DNA from: KBS-83 sp051025295
GTDB taxonomy: Bacteria; Acidobacteriota; Terriglobia; Terriglobales; Acidobacteriaceae
Assembly: GCA_051025295.1 (NCBI GenBank)
Contig: JBMGJV010000019.1
DNA length: 64,000 bases
Direction: 5' to 3' (one strand)
The translations under genes and the position numbers were made by a program. Shown here in pieces: positions 46,485 to 55,347 of this stretch (position 1 is its first letter; each line of letters starts with the position of its first letter). Below the pieces are notes generated by a model that was not told the origin of the DNA, made no database searches, and saw only the letters and a program-made list of their open reading frames with translations.

Positions 46485-46545
46485 AGCAGCGCGAAACTAT
46501 TGATTTTGCTGCTGATTTTAGCAGAGCCGCAGCGCGCCTCTCTGT

Positions 46546-46574
46546 TTGACGCTCGCCGGGCGCGTCCCTAAGAT
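46546..46574 (+). promoter_or_regulatory. metG: Sigma-70-type promoter for metG
   Basis: TTGACG (46546-46551) and TAAGAT (46569-46574) with exactly 17 bases between. Predicted start about 55 bases before the metG ATG, in the argS/metG divergent region. Confidence 0.5.
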
Positions 46575-46638
46575 GAACAGGAGTCTCGGTCGCCGCCGAC
46601 GCATGCAGCCCGCCTGAGCTGGAAGCAAGAACCCACCG

Positions 46639-48750
46639 ATGACCGACCGCACGCCCTTCTACATCACCACGCCGATCTACTACGTGAATGCGCGGCCGCA
46701 CCTCGGCACCGCCTACTCCACCATCGTCACGGACACGATCGCGCGCCTCAAGCGAGCCGAAGGCCACGACGTCTACTTCCTCACCGGCACCGATGAGCAC
46801 GGGCAGAAAATCCAGCGCTCTGCACGCGCCATGAACTGCACCCCGCAGCACTTCGTCGATGAGGTAGCCGCTGAATTCCGCGCGCTCTGGCAGAAGCTCG
46901 GGCTCAGCAACAACGACTTCATCCGCACCACCGAGCCACGCCACACGCAAGGCGTGCAGCAGCTGTTCACGCTGCTCAAGGAGCGCGGCTTCATCTACAA
47001 GGGCTCCTACACCGGCCAGTATTGCGTGTTCGACGAAGCCTACGTGGAAGGCCCGCCCGGCACCCTCTGCCCGGACTGCGGCCGCCTCACTGAGACAGTC
47101 AGCGAAGAGAACTACTTCTTCAAGCTCTCCGCCTTCGAGCGCCGTCTGCTCGAGTACTACGACGAGCACCCGGAGTTCATCCGCCCCGAAACGCGCCGCA
47201 ACGAAGTGCTCGCCTTTGTGCGCAGCGGCCTGCGCGATCTCTCCATCAGCCGCACCAGCTTCACCTGGGGCATCCCCGTGCCGGGCGATGAAAAGCACGT
47301 CATCTACGTGTGGATGGACGCGCTCGCCAACTACATCACGGCGCTCGGCTGGGGCAGCGCGGATGACTCGCTCTACCGTCGCTACTGGGCCGATCCAGCG
47401 CTCGCCGGCACCGGCACGCCGCTGCACATCATCGGCAAAGAGATCTCGCGCTTCCACTGCGTCTACTGGCCGGCCTTCTTGATGGCCGCGGGCCTGCCGC
47501 TGCCGCACTCGATCTACGCGCACGGCTGGCTGCTCTTCGAGCAGAGCAAGATGTCGAAGTCGCGCGGCAACATCGTGCGCGCGGAGACGATTCACGAAGT
47601 GCTCGGCAACGACGCGCTGCGCTACTTCCTCTTGCGTGAAGTCGTCTTCGGCCAGGACGGCAGCTTCTCCTTCGACGCGCTCGTGCAGCGCTACAACGCC
47701 GACCTCGCCAACGGCTACGGCAACCTCGTCAGCCGCACACTCGCCATGATCACGCGCTACTTCGGCAGTGTCGTGCCGAGCGGCGCCAGCGACCCCGCCG
47801 TGCGCGAAGCTGCCGAGTCGGCCATCGCCACGGTGCGCGAGCGCATGGACGCGTTCGACTTCTCGCGCGCGCTCGAAGCTCTCTGGCAGTTCGTCGGCAC
47901 CATCGACGCATACATCACCGCGAACGCGCCCTGGAAGCTTGGCGCGCTTGACGATGACACCAGCCGCCAGCAGCTCGCCACCATCCTCTACACCTGCGCC
48001 GAGGCCATCCGCATCGTCACCGCGCTGGTCGCGCCCGTGCTGCCCGATGCCGCAGCCAAGGTCTGGCATCAGCTCGGCCTCGGCGACATCACCCTCGCTG
48101 ATCTCAGTCGCATCACCTGGGGCGGCCTCGCCGCCGGCACCCAACTCGGCGAACCCGCGCCGCTCTTCCCCCGCGCAGACAAGGACGCAGTCACCCGCAT
48201 GAAAGACCTCGAAGAAAATCGCCCGCAGAGCGCACTCGAACAGGCGCTCGCCTCTGCTCCCACTCCAACGGCCGCACAGCCCGCCACCACCGCGTCGGCA
48301 ACGCCCGCCAGCGCTGCGCCCGATGCCGCGCCGAAGCCAGTCGCGGCGAACACCCCGAGCGAGCCCGCCCCGGCCTCCGTCGCCACCGCGACCACACCAG
48401 CCGTCGCGCCCAGCGCGCCGCCCGCACAGATCACCATCGATGACTTCACCAGGATCGAACTGCGCGTCGCCAGAGTTCTCGTCGCGGAGCGCGTGCCCAA
48501 GTCCGACAAGCTCCTGCGCCTCGAAGTCGACCTCGGCACGGAAAAGCGCCAGATCCTCGCCGGCATCGCGGAGTCCTACGAGCCGGAGTCGCTCATCGGT
48601 CGCAAGGTGATCGTCGTCGCGAACCTCGCACCACGCAAGCTGCGCGGCTTCGAGTCCAACGGCATGCTGCTCGCCGGCTCGGTCGAAGGCGGCAAGGCCG
48701 CGCTCGCCAGCTTCCTCGAGGATGTGCCGCTCGGCGCGCGGGTGAAGTAG
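46639..48750 (+). CDS. metG: Methionyl-tRNA synthetase with C-terminal tRNA-binding domain
   Basis: 703 residues. HIGH-type motif RPHLGTAY (about 20-27), a zinc-knuckle region with CPDCG (about 150-154), KMSKS at 304-308, then the helical anticodon domain (to about 530). An Ala/Pro/Thr/Ser linker of about 60 residues (about 535-600) leads to a Trbp111/CsaA-like OB-fold (about 605-703: 'RIELRVARVLVAERVPKSDKLLRLEVD' region and 'GIAESYEPESLIGRKVIVVANLAPRKLRG' region). That domain dimerises the enzyme and helps bind tRNA. The low-complexity linker is longer than in E. coli. Confidence 0.95.
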   Translation: MTDRTPFYITTPIYYVNARPHLGTAYSTIVTDTIARLKRAEGHDVYFLTGTDEHGQKIQRSARAMNCTPQHFVDEVAAEFRALWQKLGLSNNDFIRTTEPRHTQGVQQLFTLLKERGFIYKGSYTGQYCVFDEAYVEGPPGTLCPDCGRLTETVSEENYFFKLSAFERRLLEYYDEHPEFIRPETRRNEVLAFVRSGLRDLSISRTSFTWGIPVPGDEKHVIYVWMDALANYITALGWGSADDSLYRRYWADPALAGTGTPLHIIGKEISRFHCVYWPAFLMAAGLPLPHSIYAHGWLLFEQSKMSKSRGNIVRAETIHEVLGNDALRYFLLREVVFGQDGSFSFDALVQRYNADLANGYGNLVSRTLAMITRYFGSVVPSGASDPAVREAAESAIATVRERMDAFDFSRALEALWQFVGTIDAYITANAPWKLGALDDDTSRQQLATILYTCAEAIRIVTALVAPVLPDAAAKVWHQLGLGDITLADLSRITWGGLAAGTQLGEPAPLFPRADKDAVTRMKDLEENRPQSALEQALASAPTPTAAQPATTASATPASAAPDAAPKPVAANTPSEPAPASVATATTPAVAPSAPPAQITIDDFTRIELRVARVLVAERVPKSDKLLRLEVDLGTEKRQILAGIAESYEPESLIGRKVIVVANLAPRKLRGFESNGMLLAGSVEGGKAALASFLEDVPLGARVK

Positions 48751-48756
48751 TCAGCC

Positions 48757-49623
48757 ATGTCCTCTGCCCCGCTGCTCACCGACTCGCACGCGCATCTCGA
48801 CAGCCCGCGCTATGACGCGGACCGCGACGCCGTGCTGCAGTCCGCGCGCGCCGCGGGTGTCGGCACCGTGCTCTCGATCGGCATCGGTGACGGGCCCGCA
48901 ACCATGCACCAGGCCGTCGACCTCTGCCGGCAGTATGCCGATCGCGACGATGTGCCGCGCCTCTACGCAACCGCTGGCGTGCATCCGGACGAAGCCGCCA
49001 ACCTGGACGAGTCCGCGCTCCTGAAGCTCGACACGCTTCTCAGCCAGCCCGAGGTGATCGCCTGCGGCGAGATCGGGCTCGACTACTACTGGGACACGGC
49101 GCCCCGCACCGTGCAGCACACCGCGTTCATCCAGCAGATGGAGCTCGCCGCCGGTCACGCCCTGCCCATCGTCATCCACTGCCGCGCCGCGGAGCGTGCC
49201 GGTACCGGCGACACTGCCGCGTGGGACGACACACTCTCGCTGCTCGATCGCCACTGGCGGCAGACCGGTCTCGGCGGCATCCTGCACTGCTTCGCCGGCA
49301 CTCCGGAGCACGCGCGCCGCGCCATCGAATACGGCTTCCTCATCTCCTTCGCCGGCAACCTCACCTTCCCCAAAGCGCAGCCCATTCGCGACGCAGCGCA
49401 GTCTGTGCCGCTCAGTGCACTCCTCGTCGAGACTGACGCCCCGTTCCTCACCCCAGTGCCGCGCCGCGGACAACGCAACGAGCCCGCCTACGTCAGCGAG
49501 ACAGCCGCCGCCCTGGCCGCCCTGCGCGGCATCGCCACCGCCGAGCTCGCAGCCGCCACCACTGCGAATTTCGACCGGCTGATGAAGCTGTCGCCCGCCA
49601 CCACCTCGGGAGAGCTACGCTAG
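48757..49623 (+). CDS. tatD: TatD-family metal-dependent DNase
   Basis: 288 residues, TIM-barrel hydrolase. LTDSHAHLDS holds the H-x-H ligands (about 11-13), 'AVHPDEA'-type strand TAGVHPDEA (about 73-81), 'GEIGLDYYWD' with catalytic Glu (about 107-116), 'IVIHCRAAE' (about 139-147), 'ILHCFAGTPEH' (about 178-188) and 'LVETDAPFLTPVPRRG' with the last Asp (about 227-242). TatD proteins are 3'-5' exonucleases in DNA/RNA quality control. It starts 6 bases after the metG stop, the common metG-tatD pair. Confidence 0.94.
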   Translation: MSSAPLLTDSHAHLDSPRYDADRDAVLQSARAAGVGTVLSIGIGDGPATMHQAVDLCRQYADRDDVPRLYATAGVHPDEAANLDESALLKLDTLLSQPEVIACGEIGLDYYWDTAPRTVQHTAFIQQMELAAGHALPIVIHCRAAERAGTGDTAAWDDTLSLLDRHWRQTGLGGILHCFAGTPEHARRAIEYGFLISFAGNLTFPKAQPIRDAAQSVPLSALLVETDAPFLTPVPRRGQRNEPAYVSETAAALAALRGIATAELAAATTANFDRLMKLSPATTSGELR

Positions 49624-49630
49624 CCACGGC

Positions 49631-50020
49631 ATGGATGATGCCCGCAGAGCGCGCATTGACCGGTTCATCCTCGATGAGATCGAAACAGTGCCGCACCTTG
49701 AAGCGCTCCTGCTCCTCTTCAGTCGCCGACCCTCCTGCTGCACTGCAGAGGAGATGGCAGGGCTGCTCTATGTGCAGACGGAGGTCGCGTCGCGCATCCT
49801 CGAAGGGCTGCGCATGCGCCAGCTTGTCGCCACCAGCGGGGAGGCGCCCATTCGCTACCAGTACGCCGTCTCGTCTCAGGATCGCGACCAGCTCATCGAG
49901 GACGTGGAGGCCCTCTATCGCCGCGAACTGGTGCGCATCGCGTCCATGATCCATTCCAAGGCCTCGCCCGGTGTGCTCGACTTTGCGCGTGCCTTTCGGT
50001 TCAAAAAGGACAAGCCATGA
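49631..50020 (+). CDS. Winged-helix-like protein of unknown function
   Basis: 129 residues, soluble. Helices and a winged-helix-like segment: 'VPHLEALLLLFSRRPSCCTAEEMAGLL' region (helix then first HTH helix), 'QTEVASRILEGLRMRQLVA' (recognition helix then wing), and 'APIRYQYAV' (wing strand); a C-terminal amphipathic helix 'DQLIEDVEALYRRELVRIASMI' could dimerise. I infer a DNA-binding regulator. It lies 7 bases after tatD and overlaps the next gene by four bases (ATGA), so it is translationally coupled to two small membrane proteins, which suggests it regulates or partners them. Confidence 0.6.
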   Translation: MDDARRARIDRFILDEIETVPHLEALLLLFSRRPSCCTAEEMAGLLYVQTEVASRILEGLRMRQLVATSGEAPIRYQYAVSSQDRDQLIEDVEALYRRELVRIASMIHSKASPGVLDFARAFRFKKDKP

Positions 50021-50277
50021 TGGCCAGCGCCGTCTACATTCTGGGCACCCTCGTCGCGCTCGCCTGCGCCATCCTGCTGCTGCGTGGCTACAGCCGCGGC
50101 CGCCAACGGCTCCTGCTGTGGAGCGGCCTCTGCTTCCTCGGCCTCGCGCTCTCGAACCTCCTCATCTTCGTGGACCTGATCCTCATCCCGCAGCGCGACC
50201 TGTACCTGTTCCGCCTGGCCACGGCAGCCGTCTCCATGCTGCTGCTGGTCTACGGCCTGATCCGGGAAGGAGCCTGA
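50017..50277 (+). CDS. Small membrane protein (DUF5985-like), first copy
   Basis: 86 residues, three hydrophobic helices: about 4-23 (AVYILGTLVALACAILLLRG), 33-53 (LLWSGLCFLGLALSNLLIFVD) and 62-80 ('DLYLFRLATAAVSMLLLVYG'). 'ALSNLLIFVDLILIP' and the final 'YGLIREGA' resemble DUF5985 proteins, which occur as tandem pairs. Function unknown. The ATG overlaps the stop of the winged-helix gene; the second copy starts 3 bases after this stop. Confidence 0.7.
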   Translation: MMASAVYILGTLVALACAILLLRGYSRGRQRLLLWSGLCFLGLALSNLLIFVDLILIPQRDLYLFRLATAAVSMLLLVYGLIREGA

Positions 50278-50279
50278 AA

Positions 50280-50543
50280 ATGCAGATGGCCTCATTCCTG
50301 CTCGGCGTCATCGCGACCACGTCCCTGATCGCGGCAGGCTTCTTCTATCGCTTCTGGCGAGAGACGCGCGATGCCCTGTTCCTCGCGTTCAGCCTCGCCT
50401 TCCTCATCGAGGCCATCAATCGCACCTCGATCCTGCTGCTGCCGCATCCGAACGAGGGCAGCGCCTACGTGTACCTCGTCCGCCTGCTCGCGTTTCTGCT
50501 GATCCTCGGCGCGATCATCCGCAAAAACTACGGCACCGCCTGA
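50280..50543 (+). CDS. Small membrane protein (DUF5985-like), second copy
   Basis: 87 residues from ATG 50280, with GGGAAGGAG about 6 bases upstream. Three hydrophobic helices: about 4-21 (ASFLLGVIATTSLIAAGF), 31-50 ('DALFLAFSLAFLIEAINRTS') and 65-82 ('YLVRLLAFLLILGAIIRK'). Its pattern mirrors the preceding gene (TM1, short basic loop W/R, TM2 ending at N or D, TM3 then I-R), so the two are probably homologous partners in one membrane complex. The frame is also open upstream, but the true start is at 50280 after the previous stop. Confidence 0.7.
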   Translation: MQMASFLLGVIATTSLIAAGFFYRFWRETRDALFLAFSLAFLIEAINRTSILLLPHPNEGSAYVYLVRLLAFLLILGAIIRKNYGTA

Positions 50544-50670
50544 TCCCGTTGCGTGCCGCCAATCCCCCTGCTTGCATCTCCTGGAGAGTCGGACCGGCCG
50601 CATAGCCTAGAATCGAAACTTTGGCAGCGGGGTGAACAGACGCTCTCTCCGCCGCCGACGAAAGGAAGAC

Positions 50671-51174
50671 ATGGCAGCCGAGAATTCGTTTGATGTGGTC
50701 AGCAAAGTCGAGATCCAGGAGGTGCGCAACGCCATCGACCAGGCCATCAAGGAAGTGCGCGCCCGCTTCGACCTGAAGGATTCCAACTCCGAGATCAAGC
50801 TCGAGGATGGCGACAAGACCATCCAGCTCGCCTCCGCAGACGAGTACAAGCTCGACGCCGTGAAGGAGATCCTCCAGCAGAAGATGGTCAAGCGCGGCAT
50901 CTCGCTCAAGTCCCTCAAATTCGAGAAGCTCGAGCAGGCCATGGGCAAGAGCGTCCGCCAGAAGATCACCCTTCAGCAGGGCATCCCCGGCGACAAGGCG
51001 AAGGAAATCGTCAAGGTCATCAAGGACTCGAAGAAGAAGATCCAGGCCTCGATCCAGGGCGAAACCGTGCGCATCACCGGAAAAGACCGCGACATCCTGC
51101 AGGAGGCTATCGCCCTGCTCCGCGGCCACGACTTCGGCCTCGATCTCCAGTTCACAAACTACCGGTCCAATTGA
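50671..51174 (+). CDS. YajQ-family cyclic-di-GMP/nucleic-acid-binding protein
   Basis: 167 residues, normal for YajQ. It starts MAAENSFDVVSKVEIQEVRN and shows family segments FDLKDSNSEI, 'GISLKSLKFEKLE', 'QGIPGDKAKEIVKVIKDSKKKIQASIQG' region and 'DFGLDLQFTNYR' at the C-terminus. Two ferredoxin-like domains bind RNA/DNA, and in Xanthomonas homologues c-di-GMP. AAAGGAAG precedes the ATG. Single gene in a run of housekeeping genes. Confidence 0.93.
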   Translation: MAAENSFDVVSKVEIQEVRNAIDQAIKEVRARFDLKDSNSEIKLEDGDKTIQLASADEYKLDAVKEILQQKMVKRGISLKSLKFEKLEQAMGKSVRQKITLQQGIPGDKAKEIVKVIKDSKKKIQASIQGETVRITGKDRDILQEAIALLRGHDFGLDLQFTNYRSN

Positions 51175-51243
51175 AGCCTCATCACAGTGGCCGGGCAGCC
51201 GGTGCCTGAGCGTCTACACTAAGGGAGAGGGAGCCGCGGCCAG

Positions 51244-52233
51244 GTGAGCACACAGGCAGTTGGGACAGCGAAAGAGGTATTCGAGCTGCTGCGGGACGAC
51301 CTCCGGGCCGTCGAGCGGGAGCTGGCACGCGACTCCGATTCCTCCGTCCAGGCCATCACCGAAATCGCCGGCTACCTGCGCGAGGGCGGCGGCAAGCGCA
51401 TCCGCCCCACCCTGCTGCTCCTCGCAGCCCGCGCCCTCGGCTACACCGGCCGTGGCAGCATCCGGCTCGGCGCCGTCGTCGAGATGGTCCACACCGCCAC
51501 CCTGGTCCACGACGACATCATCGACGCCGCGGACACCCGTCGCGGCCGCCCCTCCGCCAACACCACCTGGGGCAACTCCCGCTGCGTCCTCGCCGGCGAC
51601 TGGCTCTACATGCAGGCCTTCCGCATCGCTCTCGAAGAGCGCAACTTCAAGGTCCTCGACCTGCTCATCGGCCTCACCCAGCAGATGGTCGAAGGCGAAC
51701 TCCTCCAGACCGAAACGCTCGGCCGCATGGTCACCGAGACGGAGTACTACCAGCTCATCCATCGCAAGACGGCCTGCCTGTTCAGCGTCTCCGTGCGCCT
51801 CGGCTCCGTCCTTGCCGACGTCAACAGCGCCCTCGAAGCGCAGCTCGGCGCTTACGGACATAACCTCGGCATCGCCTTCCAGATTGTCGATGACGTCCTC
51901 GACCTGACCGCCAGCGAGGCGACCCTCGGCAAGCCCGTCGCCAGCGACCTCCGCGAAGGCAAAGCCACCCTGCCCGTCATCCACGCCTACGCGCACGGCA
52001 CCCCGGCGGAGCGCACCGCCATCGAACGCGTGCTCACCGAAGAGTCGTTCGAGCACGTCTCCCACGCCGACATCCTCGCCATCCTCGAGCGGCATCGCTC
52101 CGTCGACTACGCGCTCGCGGCGGCCTTCCGCTACGCCGAAGCAGCCCGCGTCTCCCTCACCGACCTGCCCGAGAGCGACGAGCGCCGCGCCCTGCTCTGG
52201 ATGCCCGACTTCGTCGTCGCCCGCGACAAGTAA
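51244..52233 (+). CDS. Polyprenyl diphosphate synthase (long-chain, quinone side chain)
   Basis: 329 residues, GTG start. Trans-prenyltransferase with the first Asp-rich motif VHDDIIDAADTRRG (about 88-101; DDxxD), GGGKRIRP (about 48-55) and the second motif 'FQIVDDVLDL' (about 210-219). The residues just before the first motif are small (HTATLV), typical of long-chain octaprenyl/nonaprenyl synthases, so a menaquinone/ubiquinone side chain is likely; chain length cannot be fixed by eye. Confidence 0.92.
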   Translation: MSTQAVGTAKEVFELLRDDLRAVERELARDSDSSVQAITEIAGYLREGGGKRIRPTLLLLAARALGYTGRGSIRLGAVVEMVHTATLVHDDIIDAADTRRGRPSANTTWGNSRCVLAGDWLYMQAFRIALEERNFKVLDLLIGLTQQMVEGELLQTETLGRMVTETEYYQLIHRKTACLFSVSVRLGSVLADVNSALEAQLGAYGHNLGIAFQIVDDVLDLTASEATLGKPVASDLREGKATLPVIHAYAHGTPAERTAIERVLTEESFEHVSHADILAILERHRSVDYALAAAFRYAEAARVSLTDLPESDERRALLWMPDFVVARDK

Positions 52234-52426
52234 GTCGCCCGCGATGACGGAAGACAAGTGACGGAGAAGTAGCTCCGCCGCCTCCCTTCGTCTCTCGTCA
52301 CCGCCACAGACACGCACTCCCTCCCGCCGCGCAGCTTGGGTGAGCAGTGATCGCACGAACATCGTGTGACACCCGTTTGCGCGTAGCCCACGCAACAGCA
52401 CAGCGGGTGAGCGGAATCCCACCCAC

Positions 52427-53533
52427 ATGGATCGTGCGGCTGCCGGCAGCCTCTTCCGAAGCTTTCTCGACGCGCTGCCCCAGGGCTTCGCAACCCGTCT
52501 CCACATCCTGACCGATGCCGATGCCGACGGCCTGCCCGCCGCCGCCATCCTGATGCGTGCGTTACATCGCGCCGGCTATCTCAACGTCACCGCCGAACCA
52601 CGCCGCAAATTCGAAAACGCATGGATGCCCGAGGTGCGCAGCCGCATCGCCGCGCTCGACCCGAAGGCGCTGCTCGTTGTCGACCTCGGCGCACGGCCGG
52701 AGCCGCTGCTCCCCGGCATCCCCACCCTGCTCATCGACCACCATGCGCCCTTCGGCACGCCGCCCGACGCCACGCTGCTCACCGCCTATGGCACAGAGCC
52801 GACGGCCACTACCGGCCTGCTCGCGTACTGGTGCGCGCTCGCACTCGACCCCGTACGCAATGAGGATCTGCTGTGGCTCGCGGGCATCTCGCTGCTCTCC
52901 GATCTCGGTGAGCGCGCGCCCTTCCCGGAGCTTGCCCTCGCACGCGAGCGCTTCGGCGCCACCGCGCTCAAGGAGCTCACCTCGCTCCTCAACGCACCCC
53001 GCCGCACCGCCGAGGGTGACGCCAGCCCCGCGCTCGCCCTGCTGCTCACCGGCGCAACACCAAAGCAGATCCTCAAGAGCGCCGCACCGGAACTGGAAGC
53101 GCTGACCCACGCCAAGGCCGAGGTCAATGCGGCACTGGCCGAAGCACGCCGCGCGCGTCCCTACTTTTCCGACCGCTATCGCGAAGAGCTCGGCGCACAA
53201 CTCGTCGCGATCCGCATCGATACGCCCGTGCAGGTGCATCCGCTGGTTGCGCAAACCTGGCGCGCGCGCTTCCCGCAGAGCGTCGTCTTCGGCGTCAACT
53301 TCGGCTTCCGTCCCGGCTACGTGCACTTCGCAGGACGCGCCCCCGACGGCGTGCCACTGCTCGACTTCCTGCGCCGCCGCACACCGCCCGGCGCGGACGC
53401 GACCTACGGCGGTGGTCACGATCAGGCCTCCGGCGGCGCGCTGCCATTCGGCTTGTGGAATGACTTCGTCGCCGAGCTCGGCTTCGGCCCCGAACTGCTG
53501 GCAACGCAGCCTGCACTGGAGCGAGCCTCGTGA
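52427..53533 (+). CDS. DHH-family phosphoesterase (RecJ/NrnA-like)
   Basis: 368 residues. N-terminal DHH domain with 'ILTDADADGLPAAAIL' (motif I; D-x-D-x-D, about 28-43), LLVVDLGARPEP (motif II), LLIDHHAPFG (the DHH motif III, about 102-111) and 'LLSDLGERAPF' (motif IV), and a C-terminal DHHA1 domain with TYGGGHDQASGG (about 326-337). Such enzymes are Mn-dependent exonucleases or nanoRNA/cyclic-dinucleotide phosphodiesterases; it is too short for RecJ (over 560) and longer than NrnA. Its stop overlaps the uvsE GTG by four bases, which points to DNA repair. Confidence 0.85.
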   Translation: MDRAAAGSLFRSFLDALPQGFATRLHILTDADADGLPAAAILMRALHRAGYLNVTAEPRRKFENAWMPEVRSRIAALDPKALLVVDLGARPEPLLPGIPTLLIDHHAPFGTPPDATLLTAYGTEPTATTGLLAYWCALALDPVRNEDLLWLAGISLLSDLGERAPFPELALARERFGATALKELTSLLNAPRRTAEGDASPALALLLTGATPKQILKSAAPELEALTHAKAEVNAALAEARRARPYFSDRYREELGAQLVAIRIDTPVQVHPLVAQTWRARFPQSVVFGVNFGFRPGYVHFAGRAPDGVPLLDFLRRRTPPGADATYGGGHDQASGGALPFGLWNDFVAELGFGPELLATQPALERAS

Positions 53534-54840
53534 CCAAGCATGATGCCAGGGCGAAAGGCGCGAGCAAAGCGAAGGAACAAGCTGAGCTGACGCCCGCACA
53601 GCAGGAGCGCCTCAAGAAAAAGCAGGCCCGCGAACGCGCCGCGAAGAAGCGTGCTGCGCTCGTCGAGGCACGCACCCGCCAGAAGGAGCAGCAGGCCGCC
53701 GAAGCAGCCGAGCGCGAAGCCAACCCGCTCTTCCGCTGCCCCGATCCGGCCTCGCTCTCTTTGGACGCGTCCGACGCACCCCGCTTCCCTGCCGACGCCA
53801 TGCGTCTCGGCTTCGCCGTTAAGGTGATGGGTCGGCCCGGACTCAAGAGCAACGACACGCGCCGCTGGCAGCAGAATCCGCACCTCCGCGTCTCGCTCGG
53901 CTACCTCTGCGACATCTTCGCGTACCTGCGCGAGCACGGCATCCACATGTACCGCATGTCCTCCGACCTCGCGCCTTATCAGACGCATCCGGACATGCCG
54001 CAGTTCCACCGCATGATCGAGGAGTCGCGCGACGACCTCGCCCACATCGGCCGCATCGCCCGCGCGCAGAACCTGCGGCTCTCGTTCCACCCCTCGCAGT
54101 ACATCGTGCTCAACAGCGAAGACGAGACGCTCACGCGCAAGTCGATGGCGGACCTCGAATCGCAGGCCGAGATGCTCGACCTCATGGAGTGCGGACCCGA
54201 GGCCGTGCTCGTCATCCATGTCGGCGGCTCCTACGGCGATCGCACCTCCGGCTGCGCGCGCTGGTGCAGGACATGGCAGCGTCTCTCCGAGCGCGTCCGC
54301 CGCCGCCTCGTGCTGGAGAATGACGACATTCGCTTCTCCGCCGCCGACGTGCTCTCGATTCATGAGCGCACCGGCGTGCCGCTCGTCTTCGACTACCAGC
54401 ACCACTGGTGCTTCAACCCCGAAGGACTGCCCCTTCTACCCACGCTCGAGCGCTTCCTCGCGACGTGGCCCACCGGCGTGCGCCCGAAGATCCACTACTC
54501 CTGTGCGCGCACGGAAATGCGCGAGCTCAAGCGCAAGAACCGCAAGACAGGCCTGCTCGAGACCGTGCTGCAGCCGCCCGTCTGGACCGGACACGCCGAC
54601 TACAACAATCCATTTGAGACGATCCCGTTTCTGCGCTCCATTGCTCACCTCGACACGGACGTCATGCTCGAGTCGAAGGCCAAGGACCTGTCGCTGCTGC
54701 GCCTGCGCAACGACATCGCGCGCTATGCGCCGGAGCTGATGGAGCGCTATGGCATCTCGCGCACCGCGCCCGTCGAGGATGCCGGCGAGCTCGAACTCAT
54801 CGCCGGCGACGACGCTGCCACCGATGCGGAGGCCGCGTGA
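53530..54840 (+). CDS. uvsE: UV damage endonuclease UvsE/UvdE
   Basis: 436 residues, GTG start overlapping the upstream stop (GTGA). Residues 1-70 are an extra Lys/Arg/Glu/Ala coiled-coil-like tail not found in Thermus UvsE (about 300 residues). The core (about 85-395) is a TIM barrel with 'SFHPSQYIVLNS' (metal His), 'HVGGSYGDR' (His), 'LVLENDDIRFS' (Glu), 'VFDYQHHWCFNP' (D-x-x-H-H) and 'KIHYSCAR' (His), the three-metal site of the endonuclease-IV superfamily. It nicks DNA 5' to UV photoproducts, an alternative to UvrABC. Confidence 0.92.
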   Translation: MTKHDARAKGASKAKEQAELTPAQQERLKKKQARERAAKKRAALVEARTRQKEQQAAEAAEREANPLFRCPDPASLSLDASDAPRFPADAMRLGFAVKVMGRPGLKSNDTRRWQQNPHLRVSLGYLCDIFAYLREHGIHMYRMSSDLAPYQTHPDMPQFHRMIEESRDDLAHIGRIARAQNLRLSFHPSQYIVLNSEDETLTRKSMADLESQAEMLDLMECGPEAVLVIHVGGSYGDRTSGCARWCRTWQRLSERVRRRLVLENDDIRFSAADVLSIHERTGVPLVFDYQHHWCFNPEGLPLLPTLERFLATWPTGVRPKIHYSCARTEMRELKRKNRKTGLLETVLQPPVWTGHADYNNPFETIPFLRSIAHLDTDVMLESKAKDLSLLRLRNDIARYAPELMERYGISRTAPVEDAGELELIAGDDAATDAEAA

Positions 54841-54883
54841 TCCGCCCGCGCCGCATGCCCGCTGTGGTATTCTCCGCTGTCCG

Positions 54884-55318
54884 ATGAGCGACACCCCCAC
54901 ATCACCGACCGGGTCACCCATCCGCGTCCTCGTTGCGAAGCCCGGGCTTGACGGCCACGATCGCGGCGCCAAGGTGATCGCGCGCGCGCTGCGCGATGCC
55001 GGCATGGAGGTCATCTACACCGGCCTGCGTCAGACCCCGGAGATGATCGTCAACGCCGCCATCCAGGAAGACGTCGACTGCGTCGGCCTCAGCATCCTCT
55101 CCGGCGCGCACAACGCCATCGTGCCGCGCGTCACCTCGCTGCTCAAAGAACGCGGCGCGGACGACGTACTCGTCATCGTCGGCGGCACCATTCCCGAGCA
55201 GGATGTCGCCTTCCTCAAGGAGCAGGGCGTCGCCGCCATCTTCGGTCCCGGCACCTCGCTCGACGCCACCGTCACCTTCATCCGCGAGCACATCAAGCCC
55301 CGCGACCTGCTCGTCTAG
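54884..55318 (+). CDS. Stand-alone B12-binding subunit (methylmalonyl-CoA mutase C-terminal domain type)
   Basis: 144 residues from ATG 54884. Rossmann-like B12 domain: 'RVLVAKPGLDGHDRGAKVIARAL' region contains D-G-H-D-R-G (D-x-H-x-x-G, the lower-ligand His), then 'SILSGAHN' (S-x-L) and 'VIVGGTIPEQD' (G-G). This is the small-subunit form of methylmalonyl-CoA or related acyl-CoA mutases; the large catalytic subunit is not adjacent, so it must be elsewhere. The short Thr/Ser/Pro N-terminus is not conserved. A bidirectional terminator follows. Confidence 0.9.
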   Translation: MSDTPTSPTGSPIRVLVAKPGLDGHDRGAKVIARALRDAGMEVIYTGLRQTPEMIVNAAIQEDVDCVGLSILSGAHNAIVPRVTSLLKERGADDVLVIVGGTIPEQDVAFLKEQGVAAIFGPGTSLDATVTFIREHIKPRDLLV

Positions 55319-55347
55319 ATCCCTCCAGCAATCTGCCACACACGAAG

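Noticed and set aside
46312..48144. Long minus-strand frame opposite metG and overlapping argS
   Set aside because: No motifs, and it would run through the argS/metG divergent promoter; antisense shadow.
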